From NCBI RefSeq assembly GCF_000764305.2, contig NW_025930568.1:62001-126000 (forward strand): 64,000 bases of DNA, read 5' to 3'. This DNA comes from Hyalella azteca. Taxonomy: Eukaryota > Arthropoda > Malacostraca > Amphipoda > Hyalellidae. Numbering within the stretch: position 1 is the stretch's first letter; each line of letters starts with the position of its first letter. The notes beneath the pieces were generated by a model that was given only the letters and a program-made list of their open reading frames with translations, was not told where the DNA came from and did no database searches. Made by a program: the position numbers and the translations under genes. Of the stretch, positions 63,201 through 64,000 are shown in pieces.

Positions 63201-63823
63201 GTACTCGAAACAGGGAGTGTGATCGCTGGGGGGTCTTTCGTTCTTAGGTTCTCTGCAATGGATTAGTATTTATATTAGCAAATTTGTTTGAAGATTTTGA
63301 ATAACTGCGTGCAAATAAAACAATAAAATTAATGCTATTAATACGCACTATGCCCAATACCACTAGCAAGGCACAGGTCATGTTGCGGCAAAAGTCTCAT
63401 AGATACCGTACTGCTACGATCACATGGAGACGAAGGACGTGTTCAACGTGCCCAGGTGCACGTTCAAGATCCATGTTAAAATGAATGCATCCTGAAAATA
63501 AAACGGCCAATTTTCGTTAAATGCATGAAAATTTTATTATTATGCTTGAATATGACAACACCGGCATCACCTTGCTGGCGGGGGTGCTGCATTCTGGTGT
63601 CGCAGTCCCTCGGAGCGTCTCTAGCGCCCAGGTCTCCGTTGGACAGAGCCAAAGCAAGACTCACGAGCCGCGCAAACATGGGCAGCTGAGTGTCGGAGAG
63701 GGAGAAGTGCAGCAGCGGCGAGTAGAGGTGATACGTGCAGCTCTGAGGGACGTTTGACGAGCCTGAGGCAGAGTATTGCTGCACGATGCGCAGGGACATC
63801 GAGCATCGGTACAACAGAGGTTC
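36231..63823 (-). CDS. VPS13B: VPS13B (COH1), bridge-like lipid-transfer protein, 3' part of gene
   Basis: Thirty-eight exons on the minus strand join without a phase error into 13,242 nt (4,413 codons and stop); upstream exons with the chorein N-terminus lie beyond the window. The first residues here (EPLLYRCSMSL) correspond to roughly residue 230 of the 4,022-residue human protein, so this version is several hundred residues longer. Diagnostic VPS13B blocks include SWSSWAWSLGSALLP, CYPEPRALTRVDIYPVPF, HLTFQLRPELPLSS, RAGWVVGSLEILGNP, LPYEGIMHGPWAFITG, SVARNMDRLSLDKDH and GAVTKPIGGAADLF. Family members form long hydrophobic grooves that move phospholipids between membranes; VPS13B acts at the Golgi and its loss causes Cohen syndrome in humans. 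VPS13A/C/D are excluded by the C-terminal blocks. Most boundaries are GT-AG; one is GC-AG. Some 5' donors (exons 8 and 9) are weaker guesses. Confidence 0.9.
37282..37470 (-). repeat. Minisatellite of seven 28-30 bp units, each a 5' splice site
   Basis: On the minus strand every unit contains ACGCCTAAG|GTAARG, the end of exon 36 plus its donor. Donor GT dinucleotides (complement AC) lie at 37456, 37426, 37396, 37368, 37338, 37310 and 37282, spaced 30, 30, 28, 30, 28 and 28. The first copy is the donor expected from homology, because exon 37 then resumes exactly in register with the human protein. More diverged relatives of the unit continue to about 37200. Confidence 0.9.
37961..38110 (-). 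mobile_element. Retroelement fragment in a VPS13B intron, left copy (possible Penelope type)
   Basis: Minus-strand translation contains LKLPFDLPTSTAKLFDSLQI. Immediately before it is a stem (GAATGT/ACATTC) followed by GAAACGTC, like stem II and the 3' core of a hammerhead, but the CUGANGA core is not there. An inverted, slightly diverged copy lies at 38625-38713. It sits in the intron between exons 35 and 36. Confidence 0.5.
38600..38738 (+). mobile_element. Retroelement fragment in a VPS13B intron, right copy, inverted
   Basis: Plus-strand translation contains LNLPFDLPTSSGELFDSLKI, 75 percent or more identical to the minus-strand copy at 37961-38040. It is preceded by DVIMGFTEPRIDKLNRFREF in the same frame. 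The pair forms an inverted repeat with about 580 bases between. Conservation at the peptide level suggests both derive from a coding element. Confidence 0.5.
45687..45760. repeat. Short tandem duplication in a VPS13B intron
   Basis: GTCTCAGGTGTAATGAACTT and GTCTCAGGTGTAATAAAG are consecutive copies of a unit of about 36-37 bases, close to the acceptor of exon 28. Confidence 0.6.
49657..49727. repeat. Short tandem duplication in a VPS13B intron
   Basis: GAAGGATTTCAAACTCAAAG and GAAGGATTTCAAGCTCAGAA begin two adjacent copies of about 40 bases, just below the donor of exon 22. Confidence 0.7.
50862..57109 (-). other. VPS13B: VPS13B exons 12-20 of this window (middle)
   Basis: Exons: 56090-57109, 55590-55775, 55042-55268, 54385-54896, 53927-54245, 53112-53555, 52660-52801, 52002-52170, 50862-51858. 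Exon 12 carries LLLHVDLQSCTVFLPGCSL and CLADTLVFVLPHVVLRN, matching the human blocks around CCVFIPN and PGTLVLCLPQIKI. Exon 13 has AVPWSASLREFSTYSL. Exons 15 and 20 are long and partly low-complexity (NKKEEMRRKKSKPSP in exon 20), and account for much of the extra length over the human protein. The short intron between exons 19 and 20 (about 140 bases) follows PLQPIVE and resumes at RFALRLIFAPAAVYEGEW. Confidence 0.78.
57508..57648. mobile_element. MITE copy 1 with AGCGCATTTTCTC termini
   Basis: Terminal inverted repeats AGCGCATTTTCTCA (57549) and its complement ending at 57648 enclose about 72 bases with GTCACAGACAGACGG. Similarity to the second copy continues outward to 57508. It lies in the intron just above exon 11. 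Confidence 0.75.
57655..57800. repeat. Interspersed repeat family (CCAATCA-type), copy 2
   Basis: Shares GTAACTCC, AGCCAATCACTGTCGACTTTTCA and CCCAATCATTGGCGA with the copies at 15597 and 62364. It follows directly on the preceding MITE, so the two may be parts of one composite insertion. Confidence 0.6.
58210..58351. mobile_element. MITE copy 2 with AGCGCATTTTCTC termini
   Basis: Second copy (termini 58248 and 58351) of the element at 57508-57648, about 85 percent identical. It ends 29 bases from the donor side of exon 10 (58381), inside the same intron as copy 1. Confidence 0.75.
61290..61360. repeat. Degenerate short tandem repeat in a VPS13B intron
   Basis: Units of the form AAAATAGGATGCCAGGTTTAATTCGA, about 30 bases, are repeated two to three times with drift. 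Confidence 0.5.
61795..61897. repeat. 27-bp tandem array beside a VPS13B splice acceptor
   Basis: Four nearly identical units of TGAGCAGCAACTGTAGCTCC plus TAGATAC begin 36 bases above the 3' splice site of exon 5 (61758). On the transcribed strand each unit contains CTACAG and CTGCTCAG. Confidence 0.9.
62364..62511. mobile_element. MITE with GGCC(T)ATACTTTCAAAA termini
   Basis: Inverted repeats of about 38 bases (left 62364-62403; right 62472-62511) enclose a core with GCCAATCATAG and GCACCAATCATAGACAAGAA. The right end is only 12 bases from the donor of exon 3 (62525). Relatives at 15597 and 57655 define the family. Confidence 0.7.
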
Positions 63824-64000
63824 CTGAAATACACAATGGATAACCTCAGACCAGAGACAGCCAAAATGAGGTCCCTAATCTCCATGTAGTGTACTATCTC
63901 CATGTTAAAATATTTTAATATTGACTGCACGGGGCTGCAATGATGACTGAAATTTGTCCAGAAACGTTCATGAGATTGGGAAATATAACACTTCAATTCA
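63824..64000 (-). other. VPS13B intron at the window edge
   Basis: Sequence above the acceptor TGTGTATTTCAG of exon 1. No further exon is recognisable before the window ends; the N-terminal chorein exons should lie to the right. Confidence 0.6.

Larger units (their letters stand above)
57348..63823 (-). other. VPS13B: VPS13B exons 1-11 of this window (N-terminal third)
   Basis: Exons in transcript order: 63571-63823, 62942-63252, 62525-62671, 62143-62214, 61560-61758, 60884-61001, 60353-60498, 59279-59451, 58836-59036, 58381-58534, 57348-57467. They encode extended-chorein groove segments of the bridge. Exon 2 has the VPS13B signature SWAWSLGSALLPIYWEEVDD. Exon 8 aligns with the LPSIRI block (ASLPTVVLTLSIRAPKLLLH) and exon 11 with the AQTLLLQAIYQSW block (AAQLLLFTRLASSWL). 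Exon 9 ends at AAA|gtgcgg, the only donor that keeps phase with exon 10. Introns hold MITEs at 57549, 57655, 58248 and 62364. Confidence 0.8.

Noticed and set aside
36415..63757. Many plus-strand open frames of 60-160 codons opposite VPS13B
   Set aside because: They are antisense shadows of GC-rich VPS13B exons and have no independent family resemblance.

Overview
The window is nuclear DNA from an animal, most likely an arthropod and plausibly a malacostracan crustacean. The genes are intron-rich and their proteins align best with metazoan families. The intergenic DNA is AT-rich and full of non-LTR retrotransposons, MITEs and Penelope-type repeats. The species guess rests on general impression and was not tested. 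No bacterial operons, rRNA, tRNA or CRISPR arrays are visible.

Layout. (1) 1-3170: no gene; three exact 38-nt Nextera mate-pair junction adapters (871, 2693, 3132) and an N at 3129 show that this end of the scaffold is probably an assembly patchwork. (2) About 4047-10640, minus strand: a nearly full-length but decayed CR1-like non-LTR retrotransposon (PHD-finger/coiled-coil ORF1, APE endonuclease, reverse transcriptase). A second, 5'-truncated CR1-like element is nested in it (4516-6568), and a 179-bp MITE interrupts its RT (7715-7893). (3) 11894-18394, plus strand: two tandem paralogues of DNAJC30, a mitochondrial membrane J-protein, each with three exons and identical intron positions and phases. 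(4) 18900-20180: a 278-bp tandem duplication, then a fold-back element with a hammerhead-ribozyme motif in each arm. (5) 21619-23199, plus strand: an ankyrin-repeat protein. (6) 23380-25670: a decayed hammerhead repeat, a near-perfect 270-bp palindrome and a TIR element. (7) 28769-34712, plus strand: SLC66A2 (PQLC1), a PQ-loop membrane protein, five exons. (8) 36231-63823 and beyond the right edge, minus strand: the C-terminal roughly 90 percent of VPS13B (COH1), a giant bridge-like lipid-transfer protein. It resolves into 38 exons that stay in phase throughout (13,242 nt, 4,413 codons plus stop).

The genes do not form a functional cluster. DNAJC30 serves mitochondria, SLC66A2 and VPS13B act in endomembrane/Golgi lipid handling, and SLC66A2 and VPS13B are convergent with about 1.5 kb between their stop codons. 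The most unusual theme is tandem repetition of splice signals. A 28-30 bp minisatellite in VPS13B carries seven copies of one 5' splice site, and a 54-bp in-frame duplication doubles a 3' splice site in the second DNAJC30 copy. The hammerhead-bearing fold-back and a GC-AG intron in VPS13B are also worth follow-up. All exon coordinates were derived by eye from splice consensus, phase continuity and family resemblance.
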